A DNA stretch of 64,000 nucleotides from Planococcus maritimus (GTDB lineage Bacteria; Bacillota; Bacilli; Bacillales_A; Planococcaceae): NCBI RefSeq assembly GCF_001687625.2, contig NZ_CP016538.2, positions 282,001 through 346,000 of the forward strand, in the 5' to 3' direction. Shown here piece after piece: positions 15,070 through 25,055 of the stretch. The position numbers were made by a program, and so were the translations under genes. Within the stretch, counting starts at the first letter, position 1. Each line of letters opens with the position of its first letter. The notes under the pieces were generated by a model. The model was not told the origin of the DNA, made no database searches, and saw only the letters and a program-made list of their open reading frames with translations.

Positions 15070-16362
15070 ATGAAACTGCAGTCTACACGAAGCCAGCAAA
15101 ACGGTCTGTCGATTTCGGTATACACGGGAGGATTTGCGCTTATCCAGGAAAGCCGTTATGTAAAATCGGACGGCTTGGTGGAGGAAGTGCAATTCCTGGA
15201 TGTTGCCGAGCGGATAGAGACGGATTCCATTATCGTGAATGGACTTGATGTCTTGGAGCAAAATTATGACTACGATTTAGTCAGTAAAGGCAAGTTGTTG
15301 GAACGTTATATCGATCGCAACGTCCATGTGCGGAACAGCGAAACCGGAGAAGCAGTGGAAATGCGTCTGCTCAGTGTAGCAGAATGCATCATCGGCGAGC
15401 GGGCCGATACGAAAGAGATCATCATCGACCCCGTCGGCGAATTGATCCTGCCAGCACTGCCTGAAGGCTTATTGCTAAAGCCGGCGCTCGTCTGGAAAAT
15501 AGCGCCGGCAGCTGTCGACCAGGACATTCAAGTTTCGTATGTCACCAAAAGCTTGGAATGGCACGCCCATTACACGATGGAAATCAACGACCGTGGATTC
15601 GAGTTCAAGGCTTGGGTGAAAATCCTGAACCGCAGCGGCGCGCATTACAAAGAGGCGGATCTGAGTTTAGTGGCTGGGGAGGTTCATCGGGAAGAAGAGA
15701 CGAATAATAATGATTCACCGCTTGTGTATTCGCGCATGCATGAACCGAATAAGCCGGCGCAAGCTTTGACCGATCGCTTCGTTTATGCCGTGAGTCGCCC
15801 GGTCACCATTATGAATGAACAGCTCAAGCAATTATCGCTGTTTTCGGTGCATGGAGCGGAGTTCAAAAGGGTGTACCAGATACATTCAGGTGTTACGCAT
15901 GCCGACATTCAACTGGAATTCTGTAACACGCAAGTCAACGGGTTGGGCATGCCGCTCCCTGAAGGCATTGTCAAAGTATACGAAAGCGGAGAATCGGGGG
16001 GAGTGCTTTTTACAGGGGAAGATCGAATCGCGCATACGGCCCCAGGAAAAAACTTGTGCATTCATATCGGGAAAGCGTTGGACATTACGAGCGATAGTTA
16101 TGAAAAGCTGCGCGAAAAGCATGGCGTCTATGAATACATCACTTATGTATATAAAATCGAAAACGGCAAGCAAGAAAGCATCCGTTTATTGGTCCAACAT
16201 ACGATCTACGGACAGTTTTGGGAAATGGAATCATCGAGCCATGATTATGAACGAAAAAATAGTACAGAAGTAGAATTTGTCGTCCGAATCCATCCACTGG
16301 TCAAAGTAGAACTGGAATTCACTTACAAAGTCGATATCCGGCGTGAAGGCCGGGCTTATTAG
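15070..16362 (+). CDS. DUF4139 domain protein
   Basis: A 430-residue protein matching the DUF4139 type: an N-terminal strand-rich part, then the hallmark VSYVTKSLEWHAHYTMEI segment near residues 155-175 and further beta strands to the end (VKVELEFTYKVDIRR). No signal peptide and no membrane segment are visible, so it is probably cytoplasmic. Biochemical function is unknown. The start follows AAAGGAGCG. It is followed after 18 nt by a broken tspO gene, probably in one transcript. Confidence 0.75.
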   Translation: MKLQSTRSQQNGLSISVYTGGFALIQESRYVKSDGLVEEVQFLDVAERIETDSIIVNGLDVLEQNYDYDLVSKGKLLERYIDRNVHVRNSETGEAVEMRLLSVAECIIGERADTKEIIIDPVGELILPALPEGLLLKPALVWKIAPAAVDQDIQVSYVTKSLEWHAHYTMEINDRGFEFKAWVKILNRSGAHYKEADLSLVAGEVHREEETNNNDSPLVYSRMHEPNKPAQALTDRFVYAVSRPVTIMNEQLKQLSLFSVHGAEFKRVYQIHSGVTHADIQLEFCNTQVNGLGMPLPEGIVKVYESGESGGVLFTGEDRIAHTAPGKNLCIHIGKALDITSDSYEKLREKHGVYEYITYVYKIENGKQESIRLLVQHTIYGQFWEMESSSHDYERKNSTEVEFVVRIHPLVKVELEFTYKVDIRREGRAY

Positions 16363-16380
16363 GAAAAGGAGGAGAACTTC

Positions 16381-16878
16381 ATGGAAGTGGCATCAGTGAA
16401 TGGCCGTATACATGTGAATAATTTGGCGGCAAGCATCTTGGTTCCAGTCGTTGGCGGCTCAATTGTCGGGGCGCTTGCCAATAGAAGTACCCGCGAACAA
16501 TACGACCGGCTAAAAAGGCCTTCATTCGCGCCGCCGGGGTGGGTATTTCCGGTCGTCTGGACGGCGCTTTACGAAATGATGGGCGTCGCGAAATACCGTG
16601 CCCAGGAAATAGCCAAACCACAGGGGCGGGAGCGGCAAGTGATGAACCCCTACGAACTTCAACTCGGCTTGAATTTCCTGTGGTCGTTTTTGTTCTTTAA
16701 ATGGGGGCAGCGTGGGACCGCGCTCATTGAAATGGCGGCTCTTCTCGGCGCCATCATCTGGGCAGCGTATGAGTTCTAACAAATCGACAAGCTGGCCGGC
16801 AGTTTGATGGTGCCTTATATCGTGTGGGTAGCGTTTGCGCTCGGCTTGAATTACTCCTTTTGGCAATTGAATAAATGA
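16381..16878 (+). pseudogene. tspO: TspO/MBR family protein interrupted by a stop codon
   Basis: The frame encodes a TspO (tryptophan-rich sensory protein / peripheral benzodiazepine receptor-like) membrane protein: RPSFAPPGWVFPVVWTALY near residues 41-59 is the family signature, followed by LGLNFLWSFLFF. At 16777-16779 a TAA follows YEF. In the same frame the sequence goes on QIDKLAGSLMVPYIVWVAFA and GLNYSFWQLNK to a TGA at 16876-16878, which is the normal fifth helix. A single substitution of a Tyr codon (TAC or TAT to TAA) explains the break. The shortened product of 132 residues lacks the last helix and is unlikely to fold. The start follows AAAGGAGGAG. Confidence 0.8.
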
Positions 16879-17094
16879 TGGTTCGAAGTGCCGAAATCCC
16901 CAGCGATTCCGGCACTTTTGTCTATATTTTGACCTGCTTTTAAAAAAGTATTTCAAACACTGCAAACTGTTAAAAAATTATGATGCATAGTGGTAGAAAA
17001 ACGACTACAATGAAGGAAGTTGACAACGTTCGAGGCATGGCCTTTTTGGGACTGTTGAAATCAACGCAGTTGAATGGTATCAGGAGGGAAATCA

Positions 17095-18066
17095 ATGTTA
17101 AAAGATGTGTTTATCGGCTTGTCTCAAAACCGTCTCCTTACGGCTGCGGCCAAAAAGTACGGCTTGAAATTGGGGGCCCAAACCGTAGTGGCAGGGACCA
17201 ATATCGAAGAGACCATTAAAAGTATCCGCAGTCTGAACGCGCAGGGAATCAGCGCAACGGTCGACAATTTGGGTGAATTCGTGTTCGAGAAAGAAGCCGC
17301 GCTCGAAGCGAAAGAGAACATCATGGATATGATCGAAGCGATCCATAAGAATAAAGTCGATGCCCATATTTCCTTAAAACCGACACAGCTCGGCTTGGAT
17401 ATCGATTATGATTTCTGCCTGGAAAACTTGAAAGACATTGTCGCACTTGCCCATAATTACCACATGCACATCAATATCGATATGGAAGATTTCGGGCATG
17501 TCCAGCCTTCGTACGACCTTTTGAATACGCTTTCGAAAGACTACGATAATGTTGGGACCGTCATTCAAGCCTACTTTTTCCGTGCCATGGACGATTTGCA
17601 GGAACATAAAGACTTCCGTCTGCGCATCGTTAAAGGCGCATACAAAGAGCCTGCGGATGTAGCTTACCAGACACGTGAGGAAATTGATGAGAACTTCATC
17701 AAACTGATTGAATACCATTTGCTGAACGGCAAATTCACGTCGATCGCGACACACGACCACCACATCATCAATCATGTCGAGGCTTTCATCAAAGAACATG
17801 ATATTTCATACGATAAATTTGAATTCCAGATGCTTTACGGATTCCGCAAAGAACTGCAGCGGGAACTTGCCAATAAAGGCTATAATTTCTGCACATACGT
17901 GCCATTCGGCGATGACTGGTATGCCTATTTCATGCGCCGCCTGGCAGAGCGCCCGCAAAACTTGAATTTGGTAGTCAAACAAGTTTTCACCAAAAAGAAC
18001 AATATCGCTATTGGAGCTTTGGCAGGGGCATTTATCCTCGGCCGCGCGACCAAAAAACGCAAGTAA
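17095..18066 (+). CDS. Proline dehydrogenase (paralogue 1, C-terminal hydrophobic tail)
   Basis: A 323-residue FAD-dependent enzyme oxidising proline to pyrroline-5-carboxylate, single-domain as in Bacilli (PutB/FadM type). Landmarks: HISLKPTQLGLDID, INIDMEDFGH, RIVKGAYKEP, TSIATHDHHIINHV, FEFQMLYGFR and YFMRRLAERPQN, which cover the FAD and substrate contacts. The last 20 residues, GALAGAFILGRATKKRK preceded by NNIAI, form a hydrophobic stretch with a basic end and look like a tail anchor, absent in paralogue 2. The start follows CAGGAGGG. Monocistronic with a good terminator. No P5C dehydrogenase gene is adjacent. Confidence 0.9.
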   Translation: MLKDVFIGLSQNRLLTAAAKKYGLKLGAQTVVAGTNIEETIKSIRSLNAQGISATVDNLGEFVFEKEAALEAKENIMDMIEAIHKNKVDAHISLKPTQLGLDIDYDFCLENLKDIVALAHNYHMHINIDMEDFGHVQPSYDLLNTLSKDYDNVGTVIQAYFFRAMDDLQEHKDFRLRIVKGAYKEPADVAYQTREEIDENFIKLIEYHLLNGKFTSIATHDHHIINHVEAFIKEHDISYDKFEFQMLYGFRKELQRELANKGYNFCTYVPFGDDWYAYFMRRLAERPQNLNLVVKQVFTKKNNIAIGALAGAFILGRATKKRK

Positions 18067-18067
18067 G

Positions 18068-18099
18068 AAAAAAGCGTCTCTTTAAGAGGCGCTTTTTTT
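18068..18099 (+). terminator. Terminator of proline dehydrogenase 1
   Basis: AAAAAGCGTCTCT / AGAGGCGCTTTTT with loop TTA and a T run. Confidence 0.88.
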
Positions 18100-18128
18100 C
18101 AATCCCTCAAACCTGAAGGAGTGTAGGC

Positions 18129-18539
18129 ATGTACAAAACCATCATTACCCCTCGTGTCTCGGAAACAGATGCGGTCGGCCATATCAATAATACAACTTTA
18201 CCGGTCTGGTTCGAGGCGGGGCGCAATCCGCTATTTGAACTGTTCACGCCGGACCATGATTTTGCCAAGTGGAAAATGGTCATCGTCAAAACAACACTCG
18301 AATTTACGGGGCAAGCGTTTTTCGGCAAAGACGCCGAAGTCCATACTTGGGTTGAGCGCATGGGCAACAGCAGCCTCGAGTTGTATGAAGAATTGTATCA
18401 AGAAGGCCGCCTGTGCGCTAAGAACCGTGCCGTCTACGTAAACTTCAACCTGACACAGCAGCAAAGCGAACCGATTCCGGACCGGATCCGCGCCGAACTG
18501 AACAAGCATATGCGTGAGGCGGACAAAAGAAACAACTGA
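18129..18539 (+). CDS. Acyl-CoA thioesterase, 4HBT/YbgC family
   Basis: A 136-residue hotdog thioesterase. The catalytic segment SETDAVGHINNTTLPVWFE (residues 11-29) has the Asp-x-x-Gly-His-x-Asn pattern of 4-hydroxybenzoyl-CoA thioesterase-like enzymes. Further on is KTTLEF, typical of strand 3. The start follows GAAGGAGTG. It lies alone between a terminator and the riboswitch promoter. Substrate unknown. Confidence 0.8.
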   Translation: MYKTIITPRVSETDAVGHINNTTLPVWFEAGRNPLFELFTPDHDFAKWKMVIVKTTLEFTGQAFFGKDAEVHTWVERMGNSSLELYEELYQEGRLCAKNRAVYVNFNLTQQQSEPIPDRIRAELNKHMREADKRNN

Positions 18540-18569
18540 TTCTGAATAGTTTTTTAATTAATGCGACTC

Positions 18570-18597
18570 TTGAATGGCCATTTGGGCATGCTATAAT
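18570..18597 (+). promoter_or_regulatory. SigA promoter of xpt-pbuX
   Basis: TTGAAT (18570-18575) and a perfect TATAAT (18592-18597) are 16 bp apart, directly upstream of the purine riboswitch. Confidence 0.8.
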
Positions 18598-18612
18598 AAA
18601 TGCATTCAAAAG

Positions 18613-18690
18613 AATATTCACTCATATAATAGCGGGAATATGGCCCGCAAGTTTCTACCGGTCCGCCGTAAACGGACTGACTATGGGAAG
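18613..18690 (+). ncRNA. Purine (guanine-type) riboswitch aptamer
   Basis: The conserved core is complete: CTCATATAAT (18621-18630), the P2 stem GCGGG/CCCGC around AATATGG, the junction GTTTCTACC (18651-18659), the P3 stem GTCCG...CGGAC and the closing GACTATGG. The C in ACTATG corresponds to C74, which pairs with guanine or hypoxanthine, so the aptamer should be guanine-specific rather than adenine-specific. It controls xpt-pbuX, as in B. subtilis. Confidence 0.95.
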
Positions 18691-18751
18691 CAATGGAACG
18701 AAAAGAAACCGCCTATTTTTAGTGCGGCTTCCTTTTGCGTTTCCTTTCGGG

Positions 18752-19428
<677 letters not shown>

Positions 19429-19429
<1 letters not shown>

Positions 19430-20748
19430 TGAAAAAAGCTTTCGGGGAAGCGGCACTCGGACTGCAACACGTGTTGGCGATGTACGCGGGAGCGATTCTC
19501 GTGCCCTTGATTGTCGGGGCAGCACTTGGATTGACGTCTGAACAATTGACTTATCTAGTGTCGATTGATATTTTATTATGCGGTGTCGCAACGCTGCTGC
19601 AAGTATTCAACTCGCGTTATTTTGGCATCGGCTTGCCGGTAGTGCTCGGTTGTACCTTTACGGCAGTGGGTCCGATGATTGCCATTGGCGGCCAATATGG
19701 CATCTCGGCAATTTACGGGTCGATCCTCGTTTCGGGCTTGTTTGTCATTGCCGTTTCCGGCTTTTTCGGCAGCCTCGTACGCTTTTTCCCGCCAGTCGTC
19801 ACAGGTTCAGTGGTCACCATTATCGGCATCACGCTCATCCCAGTCGCCATCAATAATATGGGCGGTGGGCAAGGCGCGGCAGATTTCGGTTCGCTGTCCA
19901 ATATTGCTTTGTCATTCGGGACTTTGGCCTTCATCATTCTCATTTATAAGTTTTCGCGCGGCTTTATGCGTGCCGTATCGATTCTTCTTGGCCTGATTGG
20001 CGGAACGGTAGCAGCCTGGTTTATGGGAAAAGTCGATTTCAGCCCAATTGCAGAAGCGTCTTACTTCCATATGCTGCAACCTTTCTATTTCGGCATGCCG
20101 ACGTTTGAATGGTCTGCTATTCTTACGATGATCCTAGTAGCGCTTGTATCGCTCGTCGAATCGACGGGGGTCTACTTCGCACTCAGCGACATCACGAAAA
20201 AAGAAATCAAAGAAAAAGATTTGGCGAAAGGCTACCGGTCAGAAGGTTTGGCCATCTTCCTTGGCGGAATATTCAACGCCTTTCCCTACACAGCTTACTC
20301 GCAAAATGTCGGTTTGATTCAAATGTCCGGTGTGAAATCACGCAAAATTATCTTTATCGCGGCGATCATGCTGATTGTGCTAGGGTTCGTTCCGAAAATC
20401 GGCGCCATGACCACGATCATTCCGACACCGGTCCTTGGTGGTGCGATGATCGCGATGTTCGGTATGGTCATTGCGCAAGGCATCAAAATGCTGAGCGGCG
20501 TCATTTCAGAGTCGCAGGAAAATTCCATGATCGTCGCTTGTTCTGTCGGCCTTGGCCTGGGCGTAACCGTGGTTCCTGAGTTGTTTGCGTTATTGCCGGC
20601 TGGTGTTCAGATCCTGACTAGCAATGGCATCGTTGCCGGAAGTTTGACGGCGATTGGTTTGAATGTGGTCTTTCATATGCTGCCGTCACGCAAAAGAAAG
20701 CGCGAGGCGCAAGCTGTCCAATCCAGCCAAACGGTCACGCCCCATTAA
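19429..20748 (+). CDS. pbuX: Xanthine permease (NCS2 family)
   Basis: A 439-residue polytopic transporter with about 12-14 membrane segments. It starts with the family pattern GLQHVLAMYAGAILVPLIVG, has the GLPVVLGCTFTAVGPM motif, and the substrate-region SLVESTGVYFALSD and NAFPYTAYSQNVG motifs. Together with xpt it salvages xanthine. The start at 19429 overlaps the xpt stop, with GGGGAGGTG upstream. The C-terminus ends with a basic, polar tail. Confidence 0.95.
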
Positions 20749-20755
20749 GCAATAG

Positions 20756-20794
20756 AAAAGCTGTCCCACTGCTTTATGCGGTAGGACAGCTTTT
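20756..20794. terminator. Terminator between pbuX and the esterase gene
   Basis: AAAAGCTGTCC ... GGACAGCTTTT with a short inner stem; A and T tracts on both sides fit the convergent genes. Confidence 0.85.
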
Positions 20795-21785
20795 ATTTTT
20801 GCACTTGGCTTTCTTCAAGCAGGAACTCTAAGGTTTTCTGGAGAGTTTCCTGGCCATCGTTCGTATCCAAGGCGTATTGATATTCGTGCTTCAGGTTTTT
20901 ATCAGTGCCACGGAAGAAGACCTCAGTGACATCGACACCTTTGATGCGCAGGCTGCCGGCCAGTGCTACCGATTGTGGCTCAAGCGGATCGGCGTCACCA
21001 GCTGATATAAACACGTCCGGATAAGCAGGTGTTACGTGCTGAATGGTAGACATCTCGTGGATGCTGCCAAAAGTCTCGAAACTTTCAGCTCCCGTATAGG
21101 CGTTCAAAAAAAAGTCGATATTCGGGAAGCCCGACTCGCGGACGGTGGCCATATCGTATAATCCACAGAACAACAAGGCCCCGCGCAATTGCTCGGCAGT
21201 GACAGCCGGCGTCAAATCCATTGTCTCTGCAAGAGCCGGATTAGATTGCAGGGCGGCCAGCTGACTGGCAATTTGCGCACCAGCAGAATCACCGCCGATA
21301 AAGATCCTTTCCATGTCCCCGCCATATTGTACGGCAGTCCCGTTCAAGAAACTCAAAGCTTCATTCGCTTGGATAACGGGGCCTGGATACAACTGGGTTG
21401 GTGCCAAGGCGTAATCGATATTGGCGACCAAATAGCCGGCGTTTGCGAGGGTCATGCCATAATCTTGACGGCTGTCTTTTGATCCGCCGATAAAACCGCC
21501 ACCGTGAATCCATAGGATGACAGGTAAGGGGCCAGTAGCGTCTTTTGGATAATAGAAGTCCAAAAAAGCATTATCGGATGTGTGATAACGAACGTCTTTG
21601 ACCACTTCCACGTGGGCAGCGATTTCCGCAATGTTCGGAGGCGGACTGTAAATAGCCGACCCGATGACCGGCGCCGCTGTCTCATCTTCTTTTAAATGGC
21701 TGGCGAGGACAAACCCTGCGCAGGCAAGAAAGGCCACTGCAAGAAGGGCGATTAGTTTTTTGGGAACTGGTTGTTTGCGTTTCAT
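20793..21785 (-). CDS. Membrane-anchored alpha/beta hydrolase (BD-FAE/esterase type)
   Basis: A 330-residue alpha/beta hydrolase. A basic N-terminus is followed by a hydrophobic segment at about residues 9-27, so it is exported and probably membrane-anchored. The oxyanion motif HGGG (in ILWIHGGGFIGG) and the nucleophile elbow GGDSAGAQ are those of the hormone-sensitive lipase-like esterases; the acid is likely the Asp of SAGDADPL and the His the one in LKHEYQ. The start was placed at 21785 behind CAGAGGATG, inside a frame that runs further upstream without a ribosome site. Substrate unknown. Confidence 0.8.
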   Translation of the reverse strand: MKRKQPVPKKLIALLAVAFLACAGFVLASHLKEDETAAPVIGSAIYSPPPNIAEIAAHVEVVKDVRYHTSDNAFLDFYYPKDATGPLPVILWIHGGGFIGGSKDSRQDYGMTLANAGYLVANIDYALAPTQLYPGPVIQANEALSFLNGTAVQYGGDMERIFIGGDSAGAQIASQLAALQSNPALAETMDLTPAVTAEQLRGALLFCGLYDMATVRESGFPNIDFFLNAYTGAESFETFGSIHEMSTIQHVTPAYPDVFISAGDADPLEPQSVALAGSLRIKGVDVTEVFFRGTDKNLKHEYQYALDTNDGQETLQKTLEFLLEESQVQK

Positions 21786-21915
21786 GGCGTTCATCCTCTG
21801 CCCGGTAGAATACACCGAAATTTCAATCAAGCTTATTGCCATCCTACCACGTGCCGGGTAGCTCCTCAAAAGATTAACTGTCATGAAATTGAAATGGTTC
21901 TGTAAGGTTTTGGGG

Positions 21916-21940
21916 GTTCACTGAGGTTCAAATCGGGTAT
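21916..21940 (+). promoter_or_regulatory. Possible SigB promoter of the M50-like gene
   Basis: GTTCAC, 13 bp, GGGTAT: perfect -10 and 4 of 6 in the -35 of the general-stress consensus. It lies 51 bp upstream of the start codon. Confidence 0.35.
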
Positions 21941-21990
21941 CTAAGTGACAGGCCGATAGGTCATTTTTTAAAGTTGAAGGAGAGGGTTTC

Positions 21991-22728
21991 ATGTTCGGAT
22001 TGAGCGATTTGATCGCATTGGTCATATCTGCGTTTATCATTTTACCGGTCGTTGTCTTTATCCGGGAAGCGGGATATTTAATCGTTAGCGCCTTGCTTGG
22101 CGCAAAGAATCCGCGTTTAACAATCGGTTCAGGTCCTCGTGCCTTCAAAATTGGTATGTTTGACGTGAGGAAGTATTATCACTTATATAGTTGGTTTGCC
22201 TATGATGATTTGAAAAGGCAAAGCAAATTCGCATATATAGTACTCTATGCCGGCCCGATTTTGGCAAATGTCATTGTGGCGATCGTTATTAATGCGCTGG
22301 TCGCTAATGGAGTTTTGGATCAATACGAGACATTCTGGAACCGGTTTGTGTTCTACGGTTTCTATTTCGTGCTGTTTGATGCCGTTCCGATGAAAACGGC
22401 AAACGGTATGCCAAACAACGGCATGATCATCTACGAAATGCTGCGCTACGGCAAACGGACGGACTTCAATGATGAACCATTCTTGCCATCAACCTCGGAA
22501 GTGGAAGAGCAGTATGAAGAAGAAATGGAGAAAGTAGAAGAGCTGAAGGAAAACCAAAAAGAGATCGTAGAAGATGACGAAGATTTCTCAGCAGAGCAGC
22601 AAGAAAAAGAACGCCGCGAGAAAGCAGACATTGAAGAAAGTAAAGAACAGGATATAGAAGAATTGAAAGAAGCTGAGAAACTCACCAAAAAACAACAGCG
22701 AGAACGAAAAAACCAGATGCCGGATTGA
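21991..22728 (+). CDS. M50 (site-2 protease)-like membrane protein lacking the zinc motif
   Basis: A 245-residue protein with the layout of small M50 proteases: helix 1 ending in a position where HExxH is expected (here R25-E26-A27-G28-Y29), then LLGAKNPRLTIGSGP, which mirrors the GxGP loop, a YAGPILANVIVAIVIN helix as in M50 GPxxN helices, and VPMKTANGMPNNG (residues 132-144) in place of NxxPxxxLDGG. Both zinc histidines are replaced (R25, Y29) and the Asp ligand is missing, so it should be inactive as a protease. The C-terminal 85 residues are a Glu/Lys-rich probable coiled coil. The start follows GAAGGAGAGG. A scaffold or regulatory role is inferred only. Confidence 0.65.
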   Translation: MFGLSDLIALVISAFIILPVVVFIREAGYLIVSALLGAKNPRLTIGSGPRAFKIGMFDVRKYYHLYSWFAYDDLKRQSKFAYIVLYAGPILANVIVAIVINALVANGVLDQYETFWNRFVFYGFYFVLFDAVPMKTANGMPNNGMIIYEMLRYGKRTDFNDEPFLPSTSEVEEQYEEEMEKVEELKENQKEIVEDDEDFSAEQQEKERREKADIEESKEQDIEELKEAEKLTKKQQRERKNQMPD

Positions 22729-22786
22729 ACTTGAACGCTTAGCATCCGCTTGATAGGATAAGGGTATCAAAAAGGAGAGAAGACAA

Positions 22787-23725
22787 ATGGGCGAAAGAAC
22801 AAAAGGCATTCATCACATTACAGCGATTGTTGGAGAAGCGCAGGAGAACACCGATTTTTACGCGGGAGTGCTCGGCATGCGTCTCGTCAAGAAGACGGTG
22901 AATTTCGACGATCCGGGTACTTACCATTTGTATTTCGGAAACGATCAGGGAGCACCTGGCACAATCATGACCTTTTTCCCGTGGGGCAAAGCTTATCAAG
23001 GGAAAATAGGCGATGGGCAAGTCGGTGTTACGGCTTTTGCAGTCCCAGAAGGCGCATTGTCTTTCTGGCGCAATCGGCTCGAAAGCTATCGTGTAAGCTT
23101 TGAAGAACATGTCCGCTTTGGTGAGACTTATTTGAAATTTGCAGATCCCCATGGCCTTCAGCTGGAGTTGGTTGAACGTGGAACCGGCCAAGCAAGCGAA
23201 TGGACGGGTGGCGGGATTACAGAAGCCAATGCCATCAAAGGCTTTGCCGGGGCTGTTTTGTACACGGCCAATGCCGCCAAAACCAAAGAGTTATTAGAAA
23301 ACGTAATTGGCTTTTCCCGTCAAGAAGAGCAAGGCGATTACGTCCGCTTAGTATCGGATGGGACGCTTGGCAATACATTGGACATCAAGCAGACGCGTGT
23401 TGGTGCGGGGCAAATGGGTGTCGGCACGGTCCATCACATTGCCTTCCGGGCAGATGACGACGTGGATCAATTGGAATGGAAAAACCGCATCGAAGCATAT
23501 GGACTCGGTGTCACACCAATACAGGACCGCAATTACTTCCGTTCCATTTATTTCCGTGAATATGGCGACCTGTTATTTGAAATGGCCACTGACCCACCCG
23601 GCTTCGCAGTTGACGAAAGCCCACATGCGCTCGGTGAGGAACTACAATTGCCTAAGCAATACGAGCAGTACCGGAAGCGCTTATTGGCAGAATTACCGCC
23701 AGTTTACGCGCGCCCGCTTAAATAG
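22787..23725 (+). CDS. mhqO: Ring-cleaving dioxygenase, MhqO-type glyoxalase-fold protein
   Basis: A 312-residue protein with two vicinal-oxygen-chelate (glyoxalase) modules. Metal ligands are visible: His9 or His10 in KGIHHITAI, the His in TVHHIAFR, and the Glu in DLLFEMATDPPGF. The TDPPGF end with the PxYEQYR tail is typical of the MhqA/MhqE/MhqO family, induced by quinones and catechols in Bacillus. The start follows AAAGGAGAG. Whether this one belongs to an MhqR regulon cannot be seen; I found no clear operator. Confidence 0.82.
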   Translation: MGERTKGIHHITAIVGEAQENTDFYAGVLGMRLVKKTVNFDDPGTYHLYFGNDQGAPGTIMTFFPWGKAYQGKIGDGQVGVTAFAVPEGALSFWRNRLESYRVSFEEHVRFGETYLKFADPHGLQLELVERGTGQASEWTGGGITEANAIKGFAGAVLYTANAAKTKELLENVIGFSRQEEQGDYVRLVSDGTLGNTLDIKQTRVGAGQMGVGTVHHIAFRADDDVDQLEWKNRIEAYGLGVTPIQDRNYFRSIYFREYGDLLFEMATDPPGFAVDESPHALGEELQLPKQYEQYRKRLLAELPPVYARPLK

Positions 23726-23735
23726 CGAACCAAAA

Positions 23736-23767
23736 AAAGCAGCCCGGACATATGTCCGGGCTGCTTT
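23736..23767. terminator. Bidirectional terminator between mhqO and proline dehydrogenase 2
   Basis: A 15-bp perfect inverted repeat AAAGCAGCCCGGACA / TGTCCGGGCTGCTTT with a 2-base centre. The T tract is longer on the minus strand (A7 before the hairpin on the plus strand). Confidence 0.88.
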
Positions 23768-23773
23768 CGGGTT

Positions 23774-24685
23774 TTAAGAAGATTTGGAAAGAGCACCTTT
23801 TAAAACCAATTGGATGTTCTGCGGCCTTTCGGCAAGGCGTCTCATGAAATAGCCATACCAGTCTTGGCCAAACGGCACATAAGATGTCACTTGGTAATCT
23901 TCCGACAGCTCTTTTAATAAATCTGTCCGGAAGCCGTAGAGCATTTGGAATTCGAAGCGGTCTTTTGGAATATCTTGTTCGTTAATATAGTCAATTGCTG
24001 CGTTGATAATATGATGATCATGTGTGGCGATCGATGTGAACACCGGCTGGTCGAGCCGCAGCTTGATGAGCTTGAGAAAATTGGCGTCGACTTCCTCTGC
24101 AGATTGGAACGCCACTTGTTCACTTTCCTGATAAGCGCCTTTCACTAGCCGTAGCCGGACGTGTTGAAGCGCTTCCAAATCTTGTTCAGAACGGAATAGA
24201 TATGATTGTATAACCGTTCCTACACTGTCGAACTCCTTTTTTAAAGTATGCAATATATCGAGTGTGGGTTGAAGATGTTCGTAGTTTTCCATATCTAAGT
24301 TCACGTAAATTCCGCGCTTCTCAGCTTCGGCCGCTATTTCACGGATGTTTTCTAAACAGAACTGGTTGTCGATATCGAGCCCAATCTGGGTCAATTTAAC
24401 GGACAAGTGTGCATCCACTCCAGCTTCTGTGATCGCTTCAGCTGTTTGAATAATTTCCTCTTTAGCCTGTGTGGCTTCTTTGCGGCTGGTGACAAATTCC
24501 CCGAGCCGGTCGATCGTGGCAGAGATCCCATCCTCATTCAATGCGCGGACGGACGCCATCATATTCGGAATATCGGTTCCAGCAACGACCTTTGCGGCAC
24601 CCAACTGAAATCCCCATTTTTTGGCTCCGCTATTCAATAGCCGATTATTGGACAATGCGATAAAAAAACTCCTTGTGATTCCCAT
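23774..24685 (-). CDS. Proline dehydrogenase (paralogue 2)
   Basis: A 303-residue single-domain proline dehydrogenase, closely parallel to the enzyme at 17095-18066: HLSVKLTQIGLDID, VNLDMENYEH, RLVKGAYQES, TSIATHDHHIINAA, FEFQMLYGFR and YFMRRLAERPQN. It ends shortly after that last motif and lacks the hydrophobic tail of paralogue 1. The start at 24685 follows CTGGAGGG; an ATG 36 nt upstream has no ribosome site. It may be the standard soluble/peripheral form while paralogue 1 is membrane-anchored (inference). Confidence 0.9.
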   Translation of the reverse strand: MGITRSFFIALSNNRLLNSGAKKWGFQLGAAKVVAGTDIPNMMASVRALNEDGISATIDRLGEFVTSRKEATQAKEEIIQTAEAITEAGVDAHLSVKLTQIGLDIDNQFCLENIREIAAEAEKRGIYVNLDMENYEHLQPTLDILHTLKKEFDSVGTVIQSYLFRSEQDLEALQHVRLRLVKGAYQESEQVAFQSAEEVDANFLKLIKLRLDQPVFTSIATHDHHIINAAIDYINEQDIPKDRFEFQMLYGFRTDLLKELSEDYQVTSYVPFGQDWYGYFMRRLAERPQNIQLVLKGALSKSS

Positions 24686-25055
24686 TACTAGCCCTCCAGT
24701 AAAATAAAATATCAATGGCAATCCAGCCTGGTGGAAATAGCGGATCTAAGCGTCAAATACCCCGTAGAATAAGCGAATGCCGAGTTCTGGCAAAGCGGGT
24801 GTTCTTCGTGTGGCTAGAGCATATCATACAAATGACTGAAAATAAAAACAACTCTTAAAATTATTTTTTTCTTATTCTTTGTCTTCCACTTATTGGCTAT
24901 TGTAAACAAATTAGTTGAAAAAAATTTCAGAACAATGAAAATGTGGCCTTTCTCAGAAAAAGCAAGCCTCTATTCCCGCAGCGACAAAGCAAAACGTGTA
25001 AAATGGTCGGTATGTGTTTTAAACAATTTACCAACTACGGAAGGAGGGCTTGCAG
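24686..25055. other. 370-bp intergenic region, no gene seen
   Basis: It lies between the divergent proline dehydrogenase 2 and a membrane-protein gene. The part nearest proline dehydrogenase 2 has mixed composition; the centre (about 24835-24940) is AT-rich with T and A tracts. I see no convincing promoter, ORF or hairpin. Confidence 0.5.

Noticed and set aside
16985-17015. CRE-like sequence upstream of proline dehydrogenase 1
   Set aside because: The best alignment has three mismatches to fixed positions of the consensus.
22763-22772. GGGTAT before mhqO as a SigB -10
   Set aside because: No matching -35 at 12-15 bp and it lies too close to the ribosome site.
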